Assembly: GCA_005888635.1 (NCBI GenBank)
Contig: VBAW01000037.1
Coordinates: 1 to 33,249 of the forward strand
From: Candidatus Bathyarchaeota archaeon
GTDB taxonomy: Archaea; Thermoproteota; Bathyarchaeia; 40CM-2-53-6
Length of the DNA stretch: 33,249 nt
Reading direction: 5' to 3'
The translations under genes were made by a program, and so were the position numbers. The notes below the pieces were generated by a model, which saw nothing but the letters and a program-made list of their open reading frames with translations, searched no databases and was not told where the DNA came from. Of the stretch, positions 15,648 through 23,369 are shown piece after piece (within the stretch, counting starts at the first letter, position 1; every line of letters starts with the position of its first letter).

Positions 15648-16388
15648 TTACCGGATCTTGTCGGGTGGGATCGGGGTCGGTGCTAGGGCGAATCCCTCTC
15701 GGGTGATATAGTAATCATAGCCTTCAAGGCGGTGTTCTGTCCCTCGCATCTTGGGAATGTAGATGCGCCGTCGCACTCTCGAATTGTCAAAGCTGGCGTC
15801 AAGAACGATGAGGCCGTCTCCCAAGAATTCCTCGAAGTTCGTGCCCAACTGTTGCTTTCCCCACGGGACTTCGCTTATCATCAGTGTTGTGCAGTTGGCC
15901 GCTTCCAAGAATTTTAGCATGATGTGGAGGAAGCTCCTAGCCTCGGCTGTGCTTTCGAACGCTGTCATTAGGGCCGACAGGGAGTCGAATACTAGCCTTC
16001 TAGCATTGATGCTATGCAAGGCTTCGAGCACGGTCTCTAGTGCGGTGCTTACGCCTGCCTTCATGGTGGATTGTAGTGAGACTAGTTGGAGTTTTCCTTC
16101 CTTCTCTAGCCGATCAAGGTCCCAGCCGAAACGTCGAGCGTTGCGCTTCAGTTTTTCACCGCTCTCTATGACGGAGGCGTAGACTCCATTCTCGTTGCAC
16201 CTGACTGCTCCGTGGTAGAGGAACTGCAGACCGAGGGTGGTTTTTCCCGTTCCGGGCTGACCAGCAACGATTATTGTGTCTCCCCTAGCTAATCCGCCTT
16301 CGATTATCTTGTCCAGGCTCGGGATGCCTGTTTGGGCCCTTTCATCGTTCTGCTGTAGGGTTGGGGCGATGGGTCTGCGGGTCTCCAT
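15648..16388 (-). CDS. KaiC/RAD55-like ATPase
   Basis: 246-residue single-domain KaiC homologue: TGIPSLDKIIEGGLARGD, Walker A GQPGTGKT (about 44-51), VYASVIESGEKL and Walker B RRLVFDSLSALM. A C-terminal KMRGTEHRLEGYDYYI motif is typical of archaeal KaiC-like proteins. The start ATG overlaps the stop of the upstream winged-helix gene (TAATG) and has GGAGG 10 nt before it. It is probably an ATP-dependent signalling or oligomerising component. It differs from the other two KaiC proteins in the window enough that they are not recent copies, judged by eye. Confidence 0.9.
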   Translation of the reverse strand: METRRPIAPTLQQNDERAQTGIPSLDKIIEGGLARGDTIIVAGQPGTGKTTLGLQFLYHGAVRCNENGVYASVIESGEKLKRNARRFGWDLDRLEKEGKLQLVSLQSTMKAGVSTALETVLEALHSINARRLVFDSLSALMTAFESTAEARSFLHIMLKFLEAANCTTLMISEVPWGKQQLGTNFEEFLGDGLIVLDASFDNSRVRRRIYIPKMRGTEHRLEGYDYYITREGFALAPTPIPPDKIR

Positions 16389-16615
16389 TACTTCTCATCC
16401 TCCAAGGACCAGAGTTTGACTGGTCCGACTTGTCGGAAGTTGACCATTCGCTTAGCTCTAAGGACATGCAGATACTTCGATGCGGTGGACCGGTTGACCC
16501 TGAGGTCTCTGGCTATCTCGCCGATTGAACTGCTGGGTCTCTCACCAAGGGTGTGAACGATCTTATCTTCGATAATATCTAGGTGACCATCTTCAACTTC
16601 TAATCTGGTTGTCAA
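16388..16615 (-). CDS. Small winged-helix DNA-binding protein
   Basis: 75 residues, nearly all winged helix: IIEDKIVHTLGERPSSSIG (helix 1-2), EIARDLRVNRSTASKYLHVL (recognition helix-turn-helix), then the wing RMVNFRQVGPVKLWSLE. It resembles ArsR/IclR-type one-domain regulators. It is the first gene of the wHTH-KaiC-KaiC operon, so it may control its own operon and bind the KaiC partner. TTG start at 16615 lies in the second of two GTCAACT repeats. Confidence 0.82.
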   Translation of the reverse strand: MTTRLEVEDGHLDIIEDKIVHTLGERPSSSIGEIARDLRVNRSTASKYLHVLRAKRMVNFRQVGPVKLWSLEDEK

Positions 16616-16629
16616 CTCTGACTGTCAAC
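16611..16629. repeat. Tandem GTCAACT repeats at the wHTH gene start
   Basis: GTCAACT occurs at 16611-16617 and again at 16623-16629, a 12-bp period, about one helical turn. The repeats overlap the start codon and the region just upstream of the winged-helix gene. A related sequence (AGTTGACTCTG on the minus strand) lies beside the AbrB palindrome. It may be an operator, but could be chance. Confidence 0.35.
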
Positions 16630-16733
16630 TGAGAGCGTCAGCCCTGATTATCATAAAGCGCGTGTTACCGGCACAGCAAGCTAACAGTCATCCCGAAGCC
16701 GCTAAATGCTAATCTGCTCTAGACTAGGGATTG

Positions 16734-17537
16734 ATGAAAGCTCCAGTCGTAGTCAAGCTTGGAGGATCTGCAATTACTGTCAAGTCAAAGGCTTCCACTG
16801 CAAGGCTCGAAGTAATTCACAATGCGATCAAGGAAGTCGTCTCCTACTCGGGGCCAATGGTTCTCCTCCATGGGGGAGGCTCTTTCGCCCATCCCTTCGT
16901 CTCAAGGGCTGCGCTCAGAAATGGGTTTAGACAGAAATCTCAGCTATCTTCAGTATCCGAAATCGAACTAAATCTCGACCAGCTGACGAGAATAATTGGG
17001 ATAGGTCTCCTGCTTCGGCATAGGCCGTTCGTTCCGTTGGCACCGATGAGCTTCATGACGCTCAGACAGGGGCAGGTAGGCAGATCGTTTCTCGATCCCA
17101 TTACGGCTGCGTTGCGCCTTGGCTTGATTCCTCTAATTCATGGTGACGTCGCATTCGATGAAATACGAGGTTGCGGTATTGTGTCGGCTGACCGAATTGC
17201 CTCCCTCCTCGGTGAGAAGATGGGAACTTCGAGGGTCCTATTCGGTTCTGATGTAGACGGCCTCTATGACGGAAATCCCAAGACCTCCGCGAAAGCTGAA
17301 CTAATCGTCGAAGTCAATCGAAGTAACTACATCCGAGTGTTGAAAGGATTGAAACCAACTAGTGATGATGTAACAGGTGGCATGCGCGGGAAGGTGCTGC
17401 AGGCGCTTAGGCTGGCTAAGCACGGCTGCGAGAGCTATATCTTCAATCTCACGGAATCGGGAAACTTGGGAAGCCTGCTCAGGGGATCTTCATCCATTGG
17501 GACAAGATTCGTCCCTTGGAGAAAAGCGCGTCAATAA
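16734..17537 (+). CDS. ipk: Isopentenyl phosphate kinase
   Basis: Amino acid kinase-fold enzyme of 267 residues that phosphorylates isopentenyl phosphate to IPP in the archaeal (alternative) mevalonate pathway. Motifs: KLGGSAIT near the N-terminus, LLHGGGSFAHP with the catalytic histidine region, LIHGDVAFDEIRGCGIVSAD, and FGSDVDGLYDGNP near the nucleotide site, with DDVTGGMRGKV later. ATG 16734 is used; a TTG codon directly before it would add one residue. It is convergent, with a 7-nt overlap, with the prenyl synthase gene that uses its product. Confidence 0.94.
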   Translation: MKAPVVVKLGGSAITVKSKASTARLEVIHNAIKEVVSYSGPMVLLHGGGSFAHPFVSRAALRNGFRQKSQLSSVSEIELNLDQLTRIIGIGLLLRHRPFVPLAPMSFMTLRQGQVGRSFLDPITAALRLGLIPLIHGDVAFDEIRGCGIVSADRIASLLGEKMGTSRVLFGSDVDGLYDGNPKTSAKAELIVEVNRSNYIRVLKGLKPTSDDVTGGMRGKVLQALRLAKHGCESYIFNLTESGNLGSLLRGSSSIGTRFVPWRKARQ

Positions 17538-18541
17538 GATCTCGCTACTACTTGATCTGCGAGATCAGATAAGGCATCTTTGAAGGGGGAAGGCTTCAAG
17601 ACGGATAAGCTCGCCTTGGCGTCTTCAAGATATTTCATCGCTATCTCCCTACACTCCCTTTCTGCAGGAGTCTTGTTCACCATACTTCTGGCCTTCTTGA
17701 GCATCTGTGTCGAAACTCTTTCAGATCCGACTATCTTCTTCAACTCCTCGCGGTCTTTCCGAGAGAGGAATCTCAACGCGATCAAGATTGCGGCGTTTCC
17801 GAGTTTGTGTTCAATGATGTCCTTGGCTTGTTGTTTCCCTGTCTTCTCTCCACAAATATCCAAGACGTCGTCCATTACTTGGAATGCGAGTCCTGCCTTC
17901 CACCCGTAAGTGCCGAGAGCATTTACGATGCGGGTTTCTGCGTTAGCGGCGTAAGCACCTACTTGGCCCGCCGCTTTGAATAGAGAGGCGGTCTTTTTTC
18001 CGACCATGTCCAAATATGTCTTGAAAGTCGGTTTGGAGATTCTGTTTTTTATAAGGTAAGGGTCGGTTCTGCCTGCTTGTTCAAGTAACAGATCCAGTCT
18101 CTCTCCATCGATTATTTCTTTCATAGTCTTCACCGCAACCTTTCTGACGTTCCTATTGGCTGGTAGATCTTCGATCAAGTCGTCTAGAACTTCACGGTAG
18201 AACATGGCAACTAACAGCGCGATCGAGTCCCCCATCACAACGCGTACCGTTGGCCTTCCTCGTCTGACTTCTCCTCGATCAATTAGATCGTCCATGACGA
18301 GTGAATAGTTATGGATCATCTCAACGACTGCTGCGGGCTTGATAGCTCGCTCGACTCTTCCGCCGGCTGCGGCGCAGCTTAGGACTACCATTGCTGCCCT
18401 CATCCGCTTTCCTGCAACTTCAAAGTGATAGCTGAGTGCAGGTCTAAACTCGGAAGGAGCACCGCGGCTTAAGGCATCGAGAATAACCGGGTCAGCCTGT
18501 TGACCTAGGCGAATGAATCGCGCGAGGCCTGAGGGGCTCAT
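17531..18541 (-). CDS. Geranylgeranyl-type polyprenyl diphosphate synthase
   Basis: Trans-prenyltransferase of 336 residues making C20 (or longer) chains for archaeal ether lipids. The first aspartate-rich motif is DDLID within VMDDLIDRGEVRRGRPT, and the second is DDVLD within FQVMDDVLDICGEKTGKQ. The N-terminal GKRMRAAMVVLSC matches the substrate-binding arginine region. Product length cannot be read with certainty. ATG start. The adjacency to isopentenyl phosphate kinase makes an isoprenoid locus, although the two genes are on opposite strands. Confidence 0.92.
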   Translation of the reverse strand: MSPSGLARFIRLGQQADPVILDALSRGAPSEFRPALSYHFEVAGKRMRAAMVVLSCAAAGGRVERAIKPAAVVEMIHNYSLVMDDLIDRGEVRRGRPTVRVVMGDSIALLVAMFYREVLDDLIEDLPANRNVRKVAVKTMKEIIDGERLDLLLEQAGRTDPYLIKNRISKPTFKTYLDMVGKKTASLFKAAGQVGAYAANAETRIVNALGTYGWKAGLAFQVMDDVLDICGEKTGKQQAKDIIEHKLGNAAILIALRFLSRKDREELKKIVGSERVSTQMLKKARSMVNKTPAERECREIAMKYLEDAKASLSVLKPSPFKDALSDLADQVVARSY

Positions 18542-18652
18542 TTCGACTCTTCAGTCAAATCCGAGGATTCTGCAGGCCCTGATACATCTGCTCGCCATGA
18601 GGATTCCCAGCCTGCTGCACCGTTCAATTCTTTGCTATGTCTTGGGACCAAA

Positions 18653-19075
18653 TTATTCTTGGAGCCCTGGGTGATGATGATCCATAAGGATAACTTCGTA
18701 CCAGTGACTCATACCATCAGAATAGAGATGGTAGGAATCCCGGACAGTCAAGTTCGGGTATCTTCTTACTACCCGTCTCTCGGCGACGGCCTGGAGGGAA
18801 ATGGATCTGGTGAACTTGGAAGATCCCATCGCTTTCTGTCTTCTTCCGGAAGTCGGCCTCGGTTTCCTCGCACCTCCACGTCTAACACGGACTCTAACCA
18901 TGACAATTCCGGGTTTTGCCTTGTATCCTAGGCGTCGGGCGGTCACGAGTTTAGTAGGCCGCGGAATTCTCTTCACGACGGGCTCCTTTCTCCAGCCGAT
19001 CGCGGACCGCCTGAGCCAGTCACGGAAATCGGGGGTGTCGTCGCGCCACCAGCCTTCCATGTGCGAATAGGCCAT
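18653..19075 (-). CDS. rpl15e: Ribosomal protein eL15 (L15e)
   Basis: Large-subunit protein eL15. Family motifs: WRKEPVVKRIPRPTKLVTARRLGYKAKPG, VRVRVRRGGARK and LRVLDSYWV-equivalent NLTVRDSYHLYSDG (read here in segments). ATG 19075 gives 140 residues starting MAYSHMEGWWR, which is like homologues. The longer GTG 19108 frame would add 11 residues (MFLSRAPRLDP) with no family counterpart, and a TATA-like TTATCA at 19117-19112 would lie only a few bases from it. Probable single-gene unit, divergent from the malic enzyme gene. Confidence 0.92.
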   Translation of the reverse strand: MAYSHMEGWWRDDTPDFRDWLRRSAIGWRKEPVVKRIPRPTKLVTARRLGYKAKPGIVMVRVRVRRGGARKPRPTSGRRQKAMGSSKFTRSISLQAVAERRVVRRYPNLTVRDSYHLYSDGMSHWYEVILMDHHHPGLQE

Positions 19076-19147
19076 AGGATCCAGTCTCGGCGCTCGGGAT
19101 AGAAACACATCTGATAAGGCTTACTCGACGGCGCGGAATTGAACACT

Positions 19148-19154
19148 GTTAAAT
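19148..19154 (+). promoter_or_regulatory. TATA-like box of the malic enzyme operon
   Basis: GTTAAAT centred about 51 bp upstream of the malic enzyme ATG at 19202, the same distance as the psmA and aIF2-gamma promoters. GAGGG lies 6 nt before the ATG as the ribosome binding site. No strong BRE is seen. Confidence 0.5.
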
Positions 19155-19201
19155 CTCACCTTCTTAGGGGACCGAGAATCCTCTAGAGTAGAGGGCTTCC
19201 G

Positions 19202-20557
19202 ATGGCTCAAGACGTCAAACTGTTGAAGCGTGCTTATGCGCCTGCCCGACTAGCAATGAAGTATCATCCTTACTATCATGGGAAGATTGAGATCAGCTCA
19301 AAGGTTCCTGTCAACTCCTATGACGACTTTGCGATATGGTATACGCCAGGCGTTGCGGACCCGTGCCGAGAGATTCAGCATAATCCGGAGAAGGTGTACG
19401 ATTATACTAACAAGTCGAACAGTGTGGCTATCGTAACGGATGGTACTAGAGTTCTAGGATTGGGTGATATTGGTCCTGAGGCTGGTCTGCCGGTGATGGA
19501 AGGCAAGAGTCTTCTGTTCAAGTATCTGGGAGGCGTAGATGCCTATCCAATTTGTCTTGGAACAAAGGTTCCTGAAGAAATAGAGAATGCAGTCCGGTGG
19601 CTGCAGCCTTCCTTCGGAGGAGTCAATTTGGAAGACATCTCGCAGCCAAAGTGCTTCGAAATTCTCGATGCGCTGAGGAGTGACTTGGGTATACCGGTCT
19701 GGCACGATGATCAACAAGGAACCGGGACGGTCGTATGCGCTGGCCTGATGAATGCGTTGAAGATTGTTGGAAAGAAGATGAAGGATTCCATGATTTGCAT
19801 GTTAGGAGCGGGGGCTGCGAGCATCGCGGTTGCAAGAATAATAGTTGAGGCAGGTGTCAATCCGGGAAACATAACTATGGTTGATAGTAAAGGGATCTTG
19901 AGCAAGGATAGAACCGACCTGAGTGAGGACTTCAAGGCCAAATGGGACATGGCTCTCAAGACGAATCGAGAAGGACGAACCGGAGGGTTGAGCGAGGCGA
20001 TTAAGGGAGCTGATGCATTATTGGCCATGTCATCCTCTGGTCCGGGGGTGGTTTCCGGCAAACTCATCGAGACCATGAACGATGAGGCGATTGTTTTTGC
20101 GTGCGCGAACCCGATTCCGGAGATCTGGCCTTGGGAGGCGAAGGAGGCGGGTGCAAGGATCGTTGCGACTGGTCGTTCGGATTTTCCTAATCAGGTGAAC
20201 AATTCTATTGGGTTTCCCGCGATATTCCGGGGCACGCTTGACGTGAGAGCGAAGATGATTAGCGATGAAATGTGTATTGCAGCTGCGGGAGAGATCGCGA
20301 AGGTCGCAGAAGAAAATGGTCTCTCCGAGGATAGAATAATTCCGAGCATGAGCGACTGGGAACTCTTCCCCAGAGAGGCGGCCGCTGTTGGGGCTCAAGC
20401 CGTGAAACAACGCCTAGCGAGAACGCGGCTAACTAAGAAGGAGCTCTATGAGAAGGCAGTCGGCATGATCACTCACGCGCGCAAGTCTACTGAACTGCTC
20501 ATGCGTCGAGGTCTTATCAAGAGCCTACCGCAGACTTCTCGCCGGAGAAGGAGATAG
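19202..20557 (+). CDS. NAD(P)-dependent malic enzyme
   Basis: Oxidative decarboxylation of malate to pyruvate. 451 residues. Motifs: [45 protein letters not shown] (two segments), [12 protein letters not shown] with metal-binding aspartates, the nucleotide-binding [14 protein letters not shown], and [15 protein letters not shown]. It matches the short prokaryotic malic enzyme type. The stop TAG is followed, in the same frame, by the NpdG coding sequence, so malate oxidation and cofactor exchange between NADPH and F420 may be linked. The basic tail RRRRR carries the ribosome binding site of the next gene. Confidence 0.95.
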   Translation: MAQDVKLLKRAYAPARLAMKYHPYYHGKIEISSKVPVNSYDDFAIWYTPGVADPCREIQHNPEKVYDYTNKSNSVAIVTDGTRVLGLGDIGPEAGLPVMEGKSLLFKYLGGVDAYPICLGTKVPEEIENAVRWLQPSFGGVNLEDISQPKCFEILDALRSDLGIPVWHDDQQGTGTVVCAGLMNALKIVGKKMKDSMICMLGAGAASIAVARIIVEAGVNPGNITMVDSKGILSKDRTDLSEDFKAKWDMALKTNREGRTGGLSEAIKGADALLAMSSSGPGVVSGKLIETMNDEAIVFACANPIPEIWPWEAKEAGARIVATGRSDFPNQVNNSIGFPAIFRGTLDVRAKMISDEMCIAAAGEIAKVAEENGLSEDRIIPSMSDWELFPREAAAVGAQAVKQRLARTRLTKKELYEKAVGMITHARKSTELLMRRGLIKSLPQTSRRRRR

Positions 20558-20560
20558 GCG

Positions 20561-21244
20561 ATCACTCTCAAGATCGGAGTAATCGGCGGCACCGGGGACG
20601 AAGGCTACGGCCTAGCCCTGAGATGGGCGAAACACGGCTATGAAGTTATTATTGGATCGAGAGATGCGGACAAAGCCAAAGCGGCTGCAACAAAGATTCA
20701 GACAATTATAGGCAGCAGTTCTAGGGTCTACGGCCTCGTCAACCCGGAAGTAGCATCGAAAGCAGACATTCTAGTCATAACTGTTCCCTTCGCGGCGCTC
20801 CCTGACACCATCAAGTCGCTAAAATCTTCCATCAAGCCCGGGCAGATAGTAGTCAACGTGACGGTTCCGCTCGAAACCGCCGTCGGGGGCTCAGCGACGC
20901 GGACAGTCGGGGTCTGGGATGGGTCAGCGGGAGAGTTCACTGCTAGATATCTGCCGAAAGGAACAAAGCTGGTCTCAGCATTCAACAACGTAAGCGCCGA
21001 ACTATTGAACGATGTTTCCAAGCAAGTAGACTGCGACGTCTTAGTCTGCGGTGATGACGAGGATGCGAAGAAGGTCGTGCTAGAACTCGCCCGGGCGATT
21101 CCGGGGGTTCACGGTGTGGACGCGGGACCCTTGAGTAATTCGCGGACTGTTGAGCAGCTAACCGCGCTTCTTGTCTCACTGAACATCCGATATAATGTCA
21201 AGACGGCCGGGTTGAGAATTACCGGCCTTCATTCAAGCACTTGA
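20561..21244 (+). CDS. npdG: F420-dependent NADP reductase (NpdG), ATC start
   Basis: F420H2:NADP oxidoreductase of 227 residues. The Rossmann motif is VIGGTGDEGYGLALRWAKHG, followed by VIIGSRDADKAKAAA. NVTVPLETAVGG and GTKLVSAFNNVSAELLND match the F420-binding half. The region 20561-20857 is clearly coding and homologous, yet contains no in-frame ATG, GTG or TTG before GTG 20858, which would remove the whole nucleotide-binding motif. ATC 20561 lies 7 nt after GGAG (20550-20553) and gives the N-terminus (M)TLKIGVIGGTG, the expected one. The TAG of the malic enzyme lies two codons upstream in the same frame. Confidence 0.88.
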   Translation: MTLKIGVIGGTGDEGYGLALRWAKHGYEVIIGSRDADKAKAAATKIQTIIGSSSRVYGLVNPEVASKADILVITVPFAALPDTIKSLKSSIKPGQIVVNVTVPLETAVGGSATRTVGVWDGSAGEFTARYLPKGTKLVSAFNNVSAELLNDVSKQVDCDVLVCGDDEDAKKVVLELARAIPGVHGVDAGPLSNSRTVEQLTALLVSLNIRYNVKTAGLRITGLHSST

Positions 21245-21262
21245 TTTCCTCGTGGTAGTAAA

Positions 21263-22465
21263 GTGCAGGTTGGAATTGTAGGAAAGCCGAACGCGGGAAA
21301 AAGCACGTTCTTCAGCGCCGCCACACTGACGGTTGTACCGATCGCGAACTATCCTTTCACAACAATCAGACCCAATCGGGGGATCTCGTATCTTCGAACG
21401 AAGTGCGTCTGCAAGGATCTTGGGGTTGAAGATCAGCCTCGTAATTCTCGATGTATTGATGGTGAAAGGTTCATCCCTGTTGAACTGGTCGACTGTCCGG
21501 GTCTGGTACCCGGAGCCTCCACGGGAAAGGGCCTCGGAAATCAGTTCCTAGACGACCTTCGGAAAGCAGACGCTTTGATCCATGTTGTCGATGCGTCGGG
21601 TTCGACGGATTCTGAGGGAAAACCTGTCACGGCGGGGAGTCACGATCCACTCGAAGACGTCAGCTTCCTTGAGAGTGAGCTTGAGGCGTGGATGTACCAG
21701 ATACTCTCGAAGGACTGGGACAAAATCACGCGGAAGGGCAGTTTGACTGCTGAGGAGCTGGCCCAATCAGTCGCGGAAAGACTCAGTGGACTCGGTCTGA
21801 GGAAGTTTCAGGTCGAAGGAGGACTCAAGCAAGCCGGTCTTAACGAGAAGCCCTCGCAGTGGTCTCGTGAAGACACCATGCGTCTTGTTGGATTGTTAAG
21901 GAGAGAGTCCAAGCCAATGATGCTGGCGGCGAACAAGATCGACCTCCCCTCCTCCAAGAGCAATGTGCCACGGTTGGTGGCGTCTGGGAATCTTACGGTC
22001 GCTTCTTCGGCCGAGGCGGAACTCGCGTTGAGACGGGCAGCCGAGAAGGGGTTGATCTCCTACAAGCCTGGAGATTCAGATTTCTCTCCCGGAGCCTCCG
22101 TGAAGCTGACGTCGCAGCAAGAGGCTGCGCTAGAAATGATAAGGAAACAGGTGCTTTCGCCGAACGGTGCGTCCGGGGTCCAAGAGTGCATCAACTCTGC
22201 CTTCTTCAAGCTGCTGAACATGATAGTTGTCTATCCGGTCGAGGATCCGGAACGATGGACCGACCATTCTGGGAATGTTCTGCCTGATGCGATCCTTGTC
22301 CAGAAGGGATCGACCTTGAAGGATCTCGCGCTCCGGATTCATTCGGACCTAGGCGAGCACATTCTATACGGAGTCAACGCTAGGAGCGGAATGCGCCTCG
22401 GAGAATCATACGTCCTGAACCATGGGGATATTGTAAACATCGTCAGCGCGTCCGGGCGTAAGTAA
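21263..22465 (+). CDS. YchF/Obg-family GTPase with TGS domain
   Basis: P-loop GTPase/ATPase of 400 residues, archaeal YchF type. G1 is GKPNAGKST (8-16), with switch region NYPFTTIRPNRG, G3 VDCPGL, and NKID as G4. The insert around 80-200 includes the helical region unique to this group. The C-terminal TGS domain (about 330-400: ILVQKGSTLKDLALRIHSDL, GESYVLNHGDIVNIVSA) is complete. It is ribosome-associated in related organisms; the exact role is unknown. The GTG start is 18 nt after the npdG stop, so the three plus-strand genes from malic enzyme on probably form one operon. Confidence 0.92.
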   Translation: MQVGIVGKPNAGKSTFFSAATLTVVPIANYPFTTIRPNRGISYLRTKCVCKDLGVEDQPRNSRCIDGERFIPVELVDCPGLVPGASTGKGLGNQFLDDLRKADALIHVVDASGSTDSEGKPVTAGSHDPLEDVSFLESELEAWMYQILSKDWDKITRKGSLTAEELAQSVAERLSGLGLRKFQVEGGLKQAGLNEKPSQWSREDTMRLVGLLRRESKPMMLAANKIDLPSSKSNVPRLVASGNLTVASSAEAELALRRAAEKGLISYKPGDSDFSPGASVKLTSQQEAALEMIRKQVLSPNGASGVQECINSAFFKLLNMIVVYPVEDPERWTDHSGNVLPDAILVQKGSTLKDLALRIHSDLGEHILYGVNARSGMRLGESYVLNHGDIVNIVSASGRK

Positions 22466-22665
22466 CCAGACAAGGCATTTCTGATCTCCCAAAGAGCTAT
22501 TTTGTGTCGCGAGGAGCAACTACTTTTGACATTTTCTGACGAGGGGTCCCGCCAGTTGAAGCTGATCCGGGCGAGCCTCACGTTTCAGGGCGCAGAATAG
22601 AACAGTCGACCGTTTCTCTGATCGCAGATTAAGCGTAGAGGTCAGCGTGAAGATCCTGCGATCTC

Positions 22666-22711
22666 AAATCGCCCGCCCCGTTTTCAGATTAGGGCTTGTT
22701 CCGGGCGATTT
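22666..22711. repeat. 10-bp perfect inverted repeat
   Basis: AAATCGCCCG at 22666-22675 is exactly complementary to CGGGCGATTT at 22702-22711, separated by 26 nt. It would form a stable stem in RNA. The role is unknown. Confidence 0.55.
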
Positions 22712-22801
22712 GTCCGGTAAGAGAATCTGATGGTTCTGTAGAGTTCTCGAGATTTGAGTAGGCCCCGGAGGGGTCGAAGAGATTTTCGTGGTGAATGAGA
22801 A

Positions 22802-22809
22802 TTTTTTTT
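22802..22809 (+). terminator. T8 tract, candidate archaeal terminator
   Basis: A run of eight T on the plus strand, the usual archaeal termination signal, about 25 bp after a small GC hairpin (GGCCCC / GGGGTC). It is positioned to end transcripts from the malic enzyme-npdG-ychF operon or from an RNA in the spacer, before the convergent gene at 22888-23232. Confidence 0.5.
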
Positions 22810-22887
22810 CTTACAGGTTCCAGCAGAGCTTAAGCGGTGAGCTGACCGAGCAAGACAAGAATCACGTGTGAGACCGTTTCAGCCCTA

Positions 22888-23232
22888 CTAACCCAAAGCG
22901 ACGTGCCCAGAACTGGACGAAAAGGAATCGATACGATGCCTGACCAGTCCATGAACATACCAGACACGACTTTCACGCCCATCAGCTTCAACGGTTTTTG
23001 TCGAGAGCGTCTTCTCTCCAGAATGGTTGGTCCAGTGCGACAAGCCCTCCTCCAGTTCAGCTACAGGTATGTCCGGAAACGCTACGGTGAGCTGTTCGAA
23101 AGTTAGCTCAGCAATAGGATTGAGATATGGATCACCAAAGCGCTCTTCGAACACTTCGACTATTCGCTCGATCGGCAGGGCACGTTCAATGGCTGGTACG
23201 TGATGGTGTTTCATCTTAGATTGTTTGCCCAA
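22888..23232 (-). CDS. Hypothetical protein
   Basis: 114 residues if started at TTG 23232; 108 from ATG 23214 (MKHHHVPAIERAL). Not recognised. The sequence has an amphipathic helix (IERIVEVFEERFGD), a second one (PVAELEEGLSHW) and a polar C-terminal tail with a serine run. The composition is soluble. It stands alone between the spacer and the GlmU-like gene, so context gives no function. It could be spurious, but its helix-like pattern favours a real gene. Confidence 0.45.
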   Translation of the reverse strand: MGKQSKMKHHHVPAIERALPIERIVEVFEERFGDPYLNPIAELTFEQLTVAFPDIPVAELEEGLSHWTNHSGEKTLSTKTVEADGRESRVWYVHGLVRHRIDSFSSSSGHVALG

Positions 23233-23369
23233 CGGTCTGCCCCAGCCACCTAAGAAGTCAGGGTTTCGCAGTGATTTGGCGATTCTAGTACTCGGTCGTT
23301 GAAGTCAAAGTTTCTACTCTCTGGTCGGTTCGCCGCCGGGTGTGCCATGTGAAACGAGGGATAGAACTG

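Larger units (their letters stand above)
22466..22887. other. Long spacer, possible untranslated RNA or 3' region
   Basis: No reading frame with recognisable features is seen on either strand. The spacer has a perfect 10-bp inverted repeat (22666-22675 with 22702-22711), a short GC hairpin near 22763-22777 and a run of eight T at 22802-22809 on the plus strand. That could end the ychF transcript or an untranslated RNA. RNase P, SRP and tRNA signatures were looked for and not found. Confidence 0.5.

Noticed and set aside
13800-16388. Circadian clock locus because of three KaiC homologues
   Set aside because: All are single-domain KaiC relatives, KaiA and KaiB are absent, and such proteins in archaea are mostly linked to signalling.
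12366-20557. TAG read as an amino acid (pyrrolysine-type recoding) across the genome
   Set aside because: TAG ends many normal genes here, for example L37Ae, SBDS, Rrp41, uS15 and the two KaiC genes, at family-typical ends. Wholesale recoding is therefore excluded; local read-through remains possible at 12366-12368 and 20555-20557.
20858-21244. A separate 128-residue protein starting at GTG 20858
   Set aside because: It lacks the nucleotide-binding motif, which is present immediately upstream in the same frame; it is the C-terminal part of NpdG.
22621-22810. RNase P RNA or SRP RNA in the long spacer
   Set aside because: The conserved cores of these RNAs could not be found; the inverted repeat alone is not enough.
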